Shown in pieces: positions 27,184-36,180 of a stretch of 64,000 nt of DNA. How positions within the stretch are numbered: the stretch's first letter is position 1; each line of letters begins with the position of its first letter. The position numbers and the translations under genes are program-made. The notes beneath the pieces are model-generated. The model did no database searches. It was not told the DNA's origin and saw only the letters and a list, made by a program, of their open reading frames with translations. This stretch comes from Helicobacteraceae bacterium (GTDB lineage Bacteria > Campylobacterota > Campylobacteria > Campylobacterales > Helicobacteraceae). The stretch is taken from positions 20,497 to 84,496 of the forward strand of contig CAAFVR010000017.1 of the NCBI GenBank assembly GCA_900766555.1, given 5' to 3'.

Positions 27184-28347
27184 GTGCTAGCGGCATTGCT
27201 TTCATTTGCGATGCTGCACTTCATGATTGGAGAAATTTCAATCTCAGCCAAAGAGGCTAGAAATTTTTTTGAAAATAACGCATTTTTCTATCAAATATTG
27301 CGATTTATTTCTGAAAAATACGGCAGATCTGATTATTCGCTGCGACTTTTCCCAATTGGCTTGCATCTTATAAATTTAGCTCTTATTTTTGGCATTTCGC
27401 TACGCTATTTACGCAAAAAAAGTGACGCCCTATTTTGCACCATAGCCTTTGGATTGATACCTGGCGTTAATTTCCTAGCCCTTTTTGCAAATGAGGGTAT
27501 CTTGGTGCTAACAATTAGTCTAGTTTTTGCGCTACTTTTTAGCTTCTTTCAAAATAACACAAAAATTAGCTTAATAGCTAGATTAATATTAATTGCCGCA
27601 ATCGCTAGCCTTGGCTTTGAATATCTTTTAATATTGCTAGGTCTTTTGGCATATTTATTGCGACAAAAACGCTTTTATGAAGCACTTTTTTGCGTAATTT
27701 GCATGGGACTTAATCTATATTTTTTTGATAGTCAAATTAATGGCAGGCCTAGGGCATATTTTTTTGACACTTTAAGTCAAATGAGCATAATTTATAGCCC
27801 AATTTTATTTATATATTATGCTTATAGCCTCTATTGGGGCATCGTTGTGAGAAATCACATTTTGGCATATCTTGGCGCTTCTAGCATCATTTTTTGCCTT
27901 GTTTTAAGCATCCGTCAAAGTATCGATTTTTATACATTTTTGCCGCAAAGTCTAGTTGGCTTTCCAATTATGATTATGTGTTTTTTTAGCGATTTGCGCA
28001 CAAAACTTATATATTTTCGCAAGAAAAATTATGTGATTTTTACGCTCATTTTGGCATTTTTATTAATAGAACTCGCCTTTATTTTTGGAAATAAAATTAC
28101 CTATACCGCGAGCGCAAAACCAAATTTTGCTAGCAGTTATTATTTCTCAAAAGAAATAGCAAATAATCTAAAAAAACTTGGTATATCTTCTATAAAATCG
28201 CCGCCAAATCTGCGCTATCAACTCAAATTTTACGGCATTGAAGAAGCCAAATCTCCGCGGTTAATTCCAACATATGGCGCACAAAAAAGCGATATAAAAA
28301 TAATTTATAATAATCGCCTAATTAGAAGCTATGACATCAAAGGCTAA
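27184..28347 (+). CDS. Multi-pass membrane protein, possibly a GT-C-type glycosyltransferase
   Basis: 387 residues with about ten hydrophobic segments and a soluble C-terminal 70 residues. The first loop, with EISISAKEARNFFENNAFFYQILRFISEKYG, and the repeated aromatic membrane segments recall the PMT/ArnT class of lipid-linked sugar transferases, but no decisive acidic motif is visible. The GTG start is the first usual start codon of the frame, with AGG five to six bases upstream. It overlaps the pseudopilin gene by 17 bases. Called as unknown membrane protein. Confidence 0.55.
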   Translation: MLAALLSFAMLHFMIGEISISAKEARNFFENNAFFYQILRFISEKYGRSDYSLRLFPIGLHLINLALIFGISLRYLRKKSDALFCTIAFGLIPGVNFLALFANEGILVLTISLVFALLFSFFQNNTKISLIARLILIAAIASLGFEYLLILLGLLAYLLRQKRFYEALFCVICMGLNLYFFDSQINGRPRAYFFDTLSQMSIIYSPILFIYYAYSLYWGIVVRNHILAYLGASSIIFCLVLSIRQSIDFYTFLPQSLVGFPIMIMCFFSDLRTKLIYFRKKNYVIFTLILAFLLIELAFIFGNKITYTASAKPNFASSYYFSKEIANNLKKLGISSIKSPPNLRYQLKFYGIEEAKSPRLIPTYGAQKSDIKIIYNNRLIRSYDIKG

Positions 28348-29041
28348 AAATCAAGCCGCTTTTAGCATGCTTGAATTGCTATTTGCTTTTGTTATCTTGG
28401 GTATTTTGGGCACTTTTATCAGATCTAGCATGCCAAGTCCGCTAAAAGCCGTTAGTTCTCATTTGGCAAATAATATCCGCTATGCTAGAAATCTAGCCCT
28501 AACGCAAAATACAATATATTCAAATAAAGAAAGTGCCTCCTGGCTCAAAGGCCATGCTGAACGCAACAAAACAATAGATCTAGATGTGCTTTTAAGTGAG
28601 CGTCCATATATACAAATGCAATTTCATCTAAGCGGTTTATACACGGAAAGTTCTTTTAGCATCTATCTTGACACGCCAAGAGCTGAGGCAAAAACTACAA
28701 AATATGACGGAAGGCCGCTAGCTGGCGATGTTATCGCATTATCCGGACTAAATCTAAATTGCATAAGCGGATATAACAACAATATCACGGAGACATTTTG
28801 CAAAAATAATTCAGATACGACGCAACGTTTATTAGAAAAATACAAAGTGAACTTTCAAATAAGCCATCAAAAAAGCTGCAAAGAAGCCAAAACCGCGCGA
28901 ATATATTTTGACCAAGATGGCAAAGCACTTTGTGGCAAAAAACGCGTAGCACTAAGCGAAGATTTTGTAATCACATTGCGTTATAAAGATGAAATAAGCA
29001 AAATATGCATCCACCCAAATGGACAAATTACATCATGCTAA
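28331..29041 (+). CDS. Type II secretion/competence pseudopilin with prepilin N-terminus
   Basis: Prepilin-type leader and cleavage motif: basic SKAKNQAA, then FSMLELLFAFVILGILG, with F at +1 and the conserved Glu at +5, followed by a hydrophobic helix to about residue 30. The C-terminal part has six or so cysteines, unusual for a cytoplasmic protein and consistent with periplasmic disulfides. Related pseudopilins serve natural transformation in Campylobacter. No other T2SS genes are adjacent, although comEC lies at 49.9 kb. It overlaps both neighbours, so it is in the same operon as the following glycosyltransferase. Confidence 0.82.
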   Translation: MTSKAKNQAAFSMLELLFAFVILGILGTFIRSSMPSPLKAVSSHLANNIRYARNLALTQNTIYSNKESASWLKGHAERNKTIDLDVLLSERPYIQMQFHLSGLYTESSFSIYLDTPRAEAKTTKYDGRPLAGDVIALSGLNLNCISGYNNNITETFCKNNSDTTQRLLEKYKVNFQISHQKSCKEAKTARIYFDQDGKALCGKKRVALSEDFVITLRYKDEISKICIHPNGQITSC

Positions 29042-30207
29042 AACATATCGTACTTTTAAATGATGCTCAAATATTAACTCGCCCAAGGCCTTTTAGACTT
29101 TTTGAAATGCTTAAAAATGACTACAAAATTAGCATAATCCAAAGAGCTGGAAATGCGCAAAATCCTAGCTGCCTAACGCTTGAGTTTGATGTTCCAAAAA
29201 GTGCAAAAGATAGATCCAAAGCTGAAAATGAATTACTTATTAAAAATTGTAAAGAAGGCAATTTTAATGAATTGATTTTCACCAAAAATAGAGCAAAAAT
29301 TATGGATTTTTGGGACATAATAGAGCAGCAAAACGGCCCAATCTCTGGCATTTTTGTATGTGATATCGTACTTTTACCCTTTGCTCTTTTGTATAAAAAA
29401 AGCTCCCAAAAAAATGTGAAAATCCTAATAGATTTGCGCGAGTTCTATCCAAAACAAAGCCTAGATCCGATCTGGCAAGAGAGTCTCGGGGCATTTTTTT
29501 CTCATTTATGCAAAAATTATCTAAAAGAAATAGATTTTAGCATCAGCGTAAGCCCCAAAATATGCAGCAAATACGCCGAATTTGGACTTAAACCTAGGCT
29601 ATTTTATTCCCTCCCGCCACGCTTTAGCATCCGTCAAAATTATGCTAAAAAACATTTCAAAAATAAAAAAATCAACATAATTTATCATGGATTTTTGAGC
29701 CGCGAACGCAATGCGCAAATGCTCCTAAAAATAGCAAAGTTATTGCCAAATACATTTCATCTATACATCATGGGGCAAAGTAACGAAAAAGGCCTATTTG
29801 AGAATCTGCAAAAAAGCTCAAAATTTCATAAAAATATAAGCTTTTTAGAAATGGTAAAAATGCAAGAAATTATCCCATTTTGTGCGCGCTTTGATATCGG
29901 AATTTTAACCCTATCTCCTAATAATTTTAATCATGCGCATGCTATACCAAACAAATTTTTTGAATATTTCGCCTCAAAACTTGTAGTGGTCTCAACCCCG
30001 CAATCTGCGCTAAAAGAGCTGATATATCGCTACAAAATTGGCAAAACTTCCAAGCATTTTAGCGCGCATAGTCTAGCTAGCGCCATTATAGAAATTGGAA
30101 ATAACCTAGCCTCATATTCTCGCGCGCTAGATTTAGCGCATCAAAAGCTAAATCTAGATGCAAATAAACGCAAGATGTTAGGCTTTTTGGATCAGATCTT
30201 TACTTAG
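29035..30207 (+). CDS. Glycosyltransferase, GT4-like
   Basis: About 390 residues with a GT-B appearance. The N-terminal domain begins IVLLNDAQILTRPRPFRLFEML; the C-terminal domain has NIIYHGFLSRERNAQMLLKIAKLLPNTFHLYIMGQ and FDIGILTLSPNNFNHAHAIPNKFFEYFASKL, the acidic/NKxxEY segment of GT4 enzymes. The ATG at 29035 overlaps the pilin stop by seven bases and fits better than the upstream ATG at 29005. Acceptor unknown; probably a surface glycan or glycoprotein. It converges with the sugar porter by 30 bases. Confidence 0.8.
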   Translation: MLKHIVLLNDAQILTRPRPFRLFEMLKNDYKISIIQRAGNAQNPSCLTLEFDVPKSAKDRSKAENELLIKNCKEGNFNELIFTKNRAKIMDFWDIIEQQNGPISGIFVCDIVLLPFALLYKKSSQKNVKILIDLREFYPKQSLDPIWQESLGAFFSHLCKNYLKEIDFSISVSPKICSKYAEFGLKPRLFYSLPPRFSIRQNYAKKHFKNKKINIIYHGFLSRERNAQMLLKIAKLLPNTFHLYIMGQSNEKGLFENLQKSSKFHKNISFLEMVKMQEIIPFCARFDIGILTLSPNNFNHAHAIPNKFFEYFASKLVVVSTPQSALKELIYRYKIGKTSKHFSAHSLASAIIEIGNNLASYSRALDLAHQKLNLDANKRKMLGFLDQIFT

Positions 30208-31536
30208 ATCTTCAAGCGGGATACCATTTGTTTCTGGCATAAATTTAATAGCCCAAATTAATTGCAAAGCCATCATAATGGCAAAAAATATAAATACCCA
30301 TCCGCCAAGCGAACTTGCCACAACTGGGAAAACCCAGGTGATAATAGCCGCTGCAATCCAATGCGTGCTAGCGCCAAGTGCTTGCCCAGCGCCCCTTATT
30401 GAACTTGGGAAAATCTCTGAAATCAAAACCCATATCACAGCGCCCTGGCCTATCGCATGACCTACGATAAAGCAGAGCATAGCAATCAAAATTAGCGCGC
30501 CATTATCGCTGCCTTGAAAGCCAAATCCCACTACAAAAAGCGAGATACTGCAAATAACAGATCCAGCATAAATTAACTTTTTGCGCCCAATTTTATCAAT
30601 CAAAAATAGCGCAATAATTGTAAAAATCAAATTAATTAATCCAACTGCGATACTTTGCACTAGCGATGAGCTAGAAGTAGCCCCGGCACTTTCAAAAATA
30701 CGCGGTGCATAATATAGCAGCGCATTTATCCCAGATAATTGATTAAAAGCAGCAATAACAATCGCCGTAGCAATTGGGAGCGAATTTTGCCTAATAAAAA
30801 AGCGCGCCTTAGCTGATTGTAAGCTGCGTTTTTGCTCTTCTAAAATATCTTCTATTTGTCTTTTGATATCGCTAAAACCAAGCCTTTGCATAATTTACTC
30901 TGCCCTGTAAGATCCGCTGTGGCTGCCGCGTATTAAAATCCATCTTGGCGATTCTGGCAAAATAAGCGTGATTATAAAATACACAATTGATGGGATCGCG
31001 ACCACGCCAAACATCCATCGCCAGGCTAGATCTGGCACTACTAAATTTGCAATTATGTAATTTGAGACAAAGGCCACTAAAATGCCAATTACGATATTTA
31101 GCTGATTTATAGCCACTAAGCGCCCACGAAAACGCGCAGGTGAAACTTCAGCTATATAAATTGGCGTTATAACAGATGCCGCACCAATCGCAAGTCCGCC
31201 CAAAAATCTAAATACGATAAAAACGCTCCAATCATGCGCAAGCGCGGTCCCAAGCGAGGAAATCACATATATTGCGCCAACTAAAAGCATCATGGCCTTT
31301 CGGCCAAACAGATCTGCGGGTTTGCCTGAAATTAATGCGCCAATAACAGTGCCAATTAACGCGCTAGCCACGCTAAAACCGAGCTTTGCTTCGCTTAGAC
31401 TAAAGTATTTTTGCAGCTCAATTGTGGTGCCAGAAATTACGGCCGTATCAAAGCCAAACAAAAGCCCTCCGAGCGCAACACCAAGCGCACTTAATATTAT
31501 TGTTAGGCTAACTCCACTTTCTGTTTTTGCACTCAT
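30178..31536 (-). pseudogene. Sugar-proton symporter (MFS sugar porter family) interrupted by an in-frame stop
   Basis: The two halves, 30895-31536 (213 residues) and 30178-30891 (237 residues), lie in the same frame and are separated by one TAA (30897-30895) plus one ATT codon before an internal ATG. Together they give about 452 codons, the normal size of XylE/GalP-type porters. The first half has FGFDTAVISGTTIEL, PADLFGRKAMML and the LPESPRW motif that ends helix 6. The second has NQLSGINALLYYAPRIFESAG, DKIGRKKLIYAGS, and PETNGIPLEDL. The stop falls in the central cytoplasmic loop. Read as a recent nonsense mutation; readthrough, split-gene function or a sequencing error remain possible. 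Confidence 0.85.
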
Positions 31537-31716
31537 GATAGACCTTTATTATTTTTGTATTAACTTAAATATGATCAAAACATAGCCAAAAATGCTACAA
31601 AATGCTCTCAAATGCCTAAAAACTAGTCGTTTTTCGCTCATTCTGCGTTACTTTAAGTAAATTTTAAATAATTTTGTGCAAAATCGTAACACAACCTATC
31701 GTTGTATCGTTGTATT

Positions 31717-31722
31717 AAGGAG
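31717..31722 (+). promoter_or_regulatory. Strong ribosome binding site of the NSS transporter
   Basis: AAGGAG, four bases before the ATG at 31727, one of the best Shine-Dalgarno sites in the window. Just upstream lies a tandem repeat of TATCGTTG (31697-31712). The 190-base gap 31537-31726 between the two divergent transporters otherwise holds only AT-rich, presumably promoter, sequence. Confidence 0.6.
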
Positions 31723-31726
31723 TTAA

Positions 31727-33073
31727 ATGAAAACAACTAGTAATTTTTCCAAGCTTGGCTTTATCCTAGCATCACTTGGTAGTGCAATTGGGCTTGGTCA
31801 CATTTGGCGCTTCCCATACATGGCCGGAGAAAACGGCGGTGGCGCTTTTGTGCTGCTCTTTTTGGTGCTAGCAGTTAGCATCGGCGTGAGCCTGCTAATT
31901 GGCGAAATGATTATTGGAAATAAAGGTCGAGGATCGGTCGCAACATCTTTTAAAACGCTAGATCCGACAAAGGCAAAAAAATGGAGCTTTGTCTCACTAT
32001 TTGTGATCACAGGGCCATTTATCCTGACTTTTTACTCAGTTGTTTTGGGGTGGGTGCTCTATTATCTAGTTGTTGTTAGCTTTAATTTGCCCCCAAGCGT
32101 GGAGCAATCAGGCAGCACATTCACAGATCTAATAAGCAATAGCATAGCGCTACAAACACTATGTCTTTTTCTAGTCGTTTTTGCCACGGCTTATTTTGTA
32201 ATCCGAGGCGTAAAAAGCGGCATTGAGAAATTAAATTATGTGCTTATGCCACTACTTTTTATAATTTTTATTGGCTTATTTTTCTATGCTATGAGTTTTG
32301 ACTCATTTATTAATAGCTTGAAATATATGTTTGTCCCAGATTTTTCCAAAATTACGCCAAAAACATTAATTGACGCGCTAGGGCAAATGCTTTTTTCTCT
32401 ATCGCTTGGAACTTGCACGATCATTTCATATGCTAGCGACACAGATAAAAATCAAAATCTTTTTAGCTCAGCGCTTTGGATCGTAATCCCTGGGATTTTT
32501 ATAAGCCTTGTAGCTGGTATTGTGATTTTTACTTTCGTATTTGAATTTAGCGGTAATGCAAGCAGCGGTCCTGGGCTTGTCTTTGTGACACTTCCGCTTA
32601 TCTTTCATGAAATGGGCACTGTTGGTCATTTAGTATCTTTTCTTTTTATGATTGGTTTATTATTTGCGGGCATCACAAGTACGGTTTCGATACTTGAACC
32701 GACAGTTAAAATCTGCGAAGATAAATTCAAGCTATCGCGCGCAAAAGGCAGCATTTATATCTCAATTGCAATTTTTATCGTGGGCTTTTTAGTCATCTTA
32801 TCAATGGATAAAAATGCTGGATCCTATCTGACATTTGCCAAAAAAACGCTATTTGACTGGATAGATCTAATCGCTGCAAATTATTTCCTAGTCTTTGGTG
32901 CGCTTTTTAGCTGCATTTTCGTAGGCTGGGTTATCAAAATAAAACAGCTCAAAAATTACACAAGCTCATTCTTTGGTAGCGCGCTTTTTGGCATCTGGAT
33001 CTTCCTTTATAGATTCGTAGCTCCAATTGTAATTTTGGCAATTTTAATTTATAAGGTTATCATTGGCGCATAA
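31727..33073 (+). CDS. Sodium-dependent transporter, NSS/SNF family
   Basis: Neurotransmitter:sodium symporter family, LeuT-like, likely importing an amino acid with Na+. The signature segment is LGSAIGLGHIWRFPYMAGENGGGAF (residues 17-41); helix 6 includes LIDALGQMLFSLSLGTCTIISYAS. Eleven or twelve hydrophobic segments, 448 residues, as in bacterial MhsT/LeuT relatives. The start is fixed by AAGGAG. H. pylori has similar genes (HP0497/HP0498, from memory). Substrate not assignable. Confidence 0.93.
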   Translation: MKTTSNFSKLGFILASLGSAIGLGHIWRFPYMAGENGGGAFVLLFLVLAVSIGVSLLIGEMIIGNKGRGSVATSFKTLDPTKAKKWSFVSLFVITGPFILTFYSVVLGWVLYYLVVVSFNLPPSVEQSGSTFTDLISNSIALQTLCLFLVVFATAYFVIRGVKSGIEKLNYVLMPLLFIIFIGLFFYAMSFDSFINSLKYMFVPDFSKITPKTLIDALGQMLFSLSLGTCTIISYASDTDKNQNLFSSALWIVIPGIFISLVAGIVIFTFVFEFSGNASSGPGLVFVTLPLIFHEMGTVGHLVSFLFMIGLLFAGITSTVSILEPTVKICEDKFKLSRAKGSIYISIAIFIVGFLVILSMDKNAGSYLTFAKKTLFDWIDLIAANYFLVFGALFSCIFVGWVIKIKQLKNYTSSFFGSALFGIWIFLYRFVAPIVILAILIYKVIIGA

Positions 33074-33087
33074 GCGCTGGTGAGCCA

Positions 33088-34317
33088 ATGTCCAAAAAAT
33101 CCCTTTTTATAGCATCCTTTTCCACTGTTGTAGAGTGGTATGACTTTACGCTTTATCTCTTTTTTGCCTCCGTGATTTCAAAAGTATTTTTTGGTGACAA
33201 TCCACATTCGATAATTCTAACGCTATTTGGCTTTGCACTAGCCTATTTTATGCGCCCACTTGGCGCTATATTTTTTGCTCATATTGGCGATAGATTCGGT
33301 CGCAAAATAACGCTTATGACCACCATATCTATTATGTTTGTGGCCACGCTTTTAACAGCACTTTTGCCAACTTTTAGTCAAATTGGGATCTATTCTGGAA
33401 TCTTGATGATCATTTTACGTATGGTTATGGCCTTTTCTGTTGGCGGAGAATATATAAGCATCGTGACATATTTACTTGAATCTGCTCCCAAAAAACGCCA
33501 AGGTCTAATGGCTAGCCTAGCGCCCGGCTTTAGCGAAGTTGGCGCACTTTTGGCCGTTTTTACAAGCGCCCTAAGTGCTCATTTCTTTAACGAAGCCGAC
33601 CTCTTAAGCTACGGCTGGCGCATGCCCTTTCTAATCGGATCTGCGCTTGCGCTCATTATTTTTATTAGCCGAAGCCAAATGGCAGAATCCAAAGAATTTA
33701 TAAAAGTCCAAAAGCTCGATCGCCCGCTCATTTGGACGCTAAAACATTTTAAAAAACAAATCGCCAAAACATTTAGCGTATCCGCGCTTGGCTCAATTTC
33801 ATACTATGTTGGCATCGGATTTGTGCCCGTATTTTTATCCATGACGGCTGGTTTTAGCCAAAGCACGGCACTTTGGATCTCAACTGCTGCAAGCTTTGCT
33901 GTGATTATCATAACGCCATTTTTTGGTGCATTGGGCGATTATTTTGGCCAAAAACGCGTGCTAATTGGCCTTGCGATTTTAAATGCCATCTTGCCAATTG
34001 GTGCATTTTATTTAATGTCTGGATCTGGCATTTTCTTAGCACTTCTTGGCGCCATAACCTTAGCCATAATCGCTGCTGGCGTATCCGCCGTGGCCGCTTC
34101 TGCCACGCCATTGCAATTTGAAACTAAAAATCGCCTAAGCGGACTATCCCTTGGCGTGACAGTTGCCACATCAATTTTTGGCGGATTAACACCCCTTTTA
34201 GCGCAATATCTAACGGATCTAAGCGGCCTATCCTATGCGCCTGGCATCATGATTGCAATAGTTGGCCTAGCTGTAATACCAATTTTTATGACGCTAAAAC
34301 AACCTAAGCTCGCTTAA
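33088..34317 (+). CDS. MFS transporter, metabolite:H+ symporter (KgtP/ProP-like)
   Basis: Twelve-helix MFS protein of the metabolite:H+ symporter family. Features are the start ASFSTVVEWYDFTLYLFFA, the FFAHIGDRFGRKITLM motif between helices 2 and 3, and GGEYISIVTYLLESAPKKRQG after helix 4. KgtP (2-oxoglutarate) and ProP (proline/betaine) are the closest well-known members. It follows the NSS gene by 15 bases and shares one base with the next glycosyltransferase. Length 409 is slightly short but complete. Confidence 0.88.
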   Translation: MSKKSLFIASFSTVVEWYDFTLYLFFASVISKVFFGDNPHSIILTLFGFALAYFMRPLGAIFFAHIGDRFGRKITLMTTISIMFVATLLTALLPTFSQIGIYSGILMIILRMVMAFSVGGEYISIVTYLLESAPKKRQGLMASLAPGFSEVGALLAVFTSALSAHFFNEADLLSYGWRMPFLIGSALALIIFISRSQMAESKEFIKVQKLDRPLIWTLKHFKKQIAKTFSVSALGSISYYVGIGFVPVFLSMTAGFSQSTALWISTAASFAVIIITPFFGALGDYFGQKRVLIGLAILNAILPIGAFYLMSGSGIFLALLGAITLAIIAAGVSAVAASATPLQFETKNRLSGLSLGVTVATSIFGGLTPLLAQYLTDLSGLSYAPGIMIAIVGLAVIPIFMTLKQPKLA

Positions 34318-35288
34318 TGAAAATAGCGCTCTATATCTCAACTTTTAATCGCGCAAACTATGTCTCCAAAATGGCAAAAAGCCTATCCCTTGCAAATGAT
34401 TTTGACAAAATAGATATCAAAATCTTTGATGATGCGAGCAATGAATTTGAAATTGAATTCCTGCAAAATATTCTCCCAAGTGCCAAAATCCACAGAAATG
34501 CAGAAAATATGCGCGCAGATAAAAATCTAGCCCTAATGTATCTTGATTTTCTTTGCCAAGATTATGATGTCTTTATGGCAGCGGATTCAGATCTGATCTT
34601 TTCACCAAACTTTTTGGCAAAAATTAAAGAATTTCTACCCAAAACAAAAGGCGCGCTATCAATTTATAACTCAAATTTGCATCCTTTCATTAAAGAAAGC
34701 ACCAATTCCAATTTGGATCTTGGCTTAAAAGATCACATCGGATCTGCTGGCTCTGTTTTCACGCGCGAAATTGTAGAAAAATTAATATTGCATATCTCAA
34801 ATCAACATGAAAATCTAATTAGTCAACAAGATCTAGACAATATACGGGGGGGGGGGGGGCAAAATACCCTCTGCATTTTGCCCGCAGATGTGGGCAAGCT
34901 AGAAATTTTTAATCGCATTAAAAATGCCTTTTTGGATAATGTTAATGCGCTTGATTGGCAATTTTCTGCCTTTTTTAAAAAAGCAAATATAGAACTTTTT
35001 TGCACAAAAGAAAGCTTTGTTCAACATATCGGAATCCTCGGACAAAATAACGGCGGATGGCTATATTATTTTGACTTCGGGCTAAATTTCATGCCAATAC
35101 ATTTGGTAAATCAAAAAATCATGATGGAATTTACTCATGAATTAATCTATGAAAATGCCAGAGTAATTGAAAAAAGCCGGCTCTTTAGGTTTAAGACAAA
35201 GCTAAAAAACAGAGCAAAAGCAACAAAACATAATCTCAAAAAATTGCTTCTTAGCACAAATGCGAAACTAAGCCTGCTTAATAAATAA
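34317..35288 (+). CDS. Glycosyltransferase with in-frame poly-G tract, presumably phase-variable
   Basis: A GT2-like enzyme of 323 residues. The N-terminus has IALYISTFNRANYVSKMAKSL and an acidic pair in DVFMAADSDLIFSPNF (about residues 82-95), the DxD region. Fourteen guanines (34846-34859) encode Arg177 and four glycines; in this state the frame stays open to a coherent C-terminal domain, so the gene reads ON. With one G less or one more, stops follow within about 20 codons, giving a product of roughly 190-200 residues. It shares one base with the upstream MFS gene. The acceptor is probably a surface glycan. Confidence 0.85.
   Translation: MKIALYISTFNRANYVSKMAKSLSLANDFDKIDIKIFDDASNEFEIEFLQNILPSAKIHRNAENMRADKNLALMYLDFLCQDYDVFMAADSDLIFSPNFLAKIKEFLPKTKGALSIYNSNLHPFIKESTNSNLDLGLKDHIGSAGSVFTREIVEKLILHISNQHENLISQQDLDNIRGGGGQNTLCILPADVGKLEIFNRIKNAFLDNVNALDWQFSAFFKKANIELFCTKESFVQHIGILGQNNGGWLYYFDFGLNFMPIHLVNQKIMMEFTHELIYENARVIEKSRLFRFKTKLKNRAKATKHNLKKLLLSTNAKLSLLNK
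34846..34859 (+). repeat. Homopolymeric G tract, 14 G, in a glycosyltransferase gene
   Basis: G14 in frame at codons 177-181 of the gene. Such long G runs are the usual slipped-strand contingency device in Helicobacter and Campylobacter surface genes. Plus or minus one base puts the ribosome onto a stop within about 20 codons in either alternative frame. Confidence 0.93.
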
Positions 35289-36180
35289 TAGTCGCCTCAA
35301 ATTTCTTAAGCAAATAAAGCGGATTATAACTAAGCTTTGCTTTTCTTAAACCCTCTAAACCTAGGTCTTCTTCGCGATTTACAAATTCTGTATCTGCAAA
35401 TTCATGCTTTAAAAATTGCTGATTAATCGCCTGATATGCGCCATGCACAAATGGCGAACCCTTCTCTATATGTATTAAACACATCTTTGGATTTATTATC
35501 TCGCCAAAACTAAAAGCTACGATTTCACCGTCAACACAGATTGCCCCGCCTCTTAGATTAGAACATACAAGAACATCAAAATTTTCTAACACATCAATAA
35601 TGCCCAAATGCTCAAATTTCAAATTCGCCAAATCAATTTCATTATCATTACGCAAATTTAGCCATTCATGCTGCTTTTGTATCACTTTTGCTATATTTTG
35701 CGAATTAAATGCTTCATATGTGAAATCTGGATTTGCGCGGATAAATTGATTTAGATGATTCTTTTTTTTATGAAATTTGCGCCCGCTTAGATTTATCAGC
35801 TCATTTGTGCTGTAAATATAATCGCTTCTATCTTCATTTAAAATTATCTGAAATCTATTTGGAAAGTTCACTTGCAAAAATTCGGCTTCCTCGCTTGTCA
35901 ATGCGCTAAATCTAGCCTCTTTATCTTGGCTCAATAGATCCGCAATGACAGCCTTTTTATCGCCGCTCCCCTTTGGGAAAAAATAATAATGCTCTTTATT
36001 GCTAAGCATCGTGCGCACTAAAATGCAATTTGATACATTTGCAAATGAAATATCTCTAGCATGGCGCCAAATATATAAATTTACAAAAGTGATATCGCCT
36101 ATTTGCACATTCTCATGCGCCAATGCGCCATTAATTACCTCACAATCGCTTAGTTCTAATGGCTTAAAATCAAAACCCAT
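35278..36180 (-). CDS. DUF2156 (phosphatidylglycerol lysyltransferase C-terminal-like) protein
   Basis: About 300 residues, two GNAT-like halves as in the soluble aminoacyltransferase part of MprF-type proteins; no membrane flippase segment. Seen are DITFVNLYIWRHARDISFANVSNCILVR, GRKFHKKKNHLNQFIRANPDF, and near the C-terminus HIEKGSPFVHGAYQAINQQFLKHEF and VNREEDLGLEGLRKAKLSYNP, the stretch best conserved in DUF2156. The ATG at 36180 overlaps the lysA stop by eleven bases and is preferred to the ATG at 36237. Whether it charges a lipid with lysine or another amino acid is unknown. Confidence 0.75.
   Translation of the reverse strand: MGFDFKPLELSDCEVINGALAHENVQIGDITFVNLYIWRHARDISFANVSNCILVRTMLSNKEHYYFFPKGSGDKKAVIADLLSQDKEARFSALTSEEAEFLQVNFPNRFQIILNEDRSDYIYSTNELINLSGRKFHKKKNHLNQFIRANPDFTYEAFNSQNIAKVIQKQHEWLNLRNDNEIDLANLKFEHLGIIDVLENFDVLVCSNLRGGAICVDGEIVAFSFGEIINPKMCLIHIEKGSPFVHGAYQAINQQFLKHEFADTEFVNREEDLGLEGLRKAKLSYNPLYLLKKFEATIIY

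Noticed and set aside
31537..31726. Longest intergenic gap searched for tRNA, small RNA or a riboswitch
   Set aside because: No cloverleaf or conserved element seen; only AT-rich divergent promoter sequence and a two-copy TATCGTTG repeat.
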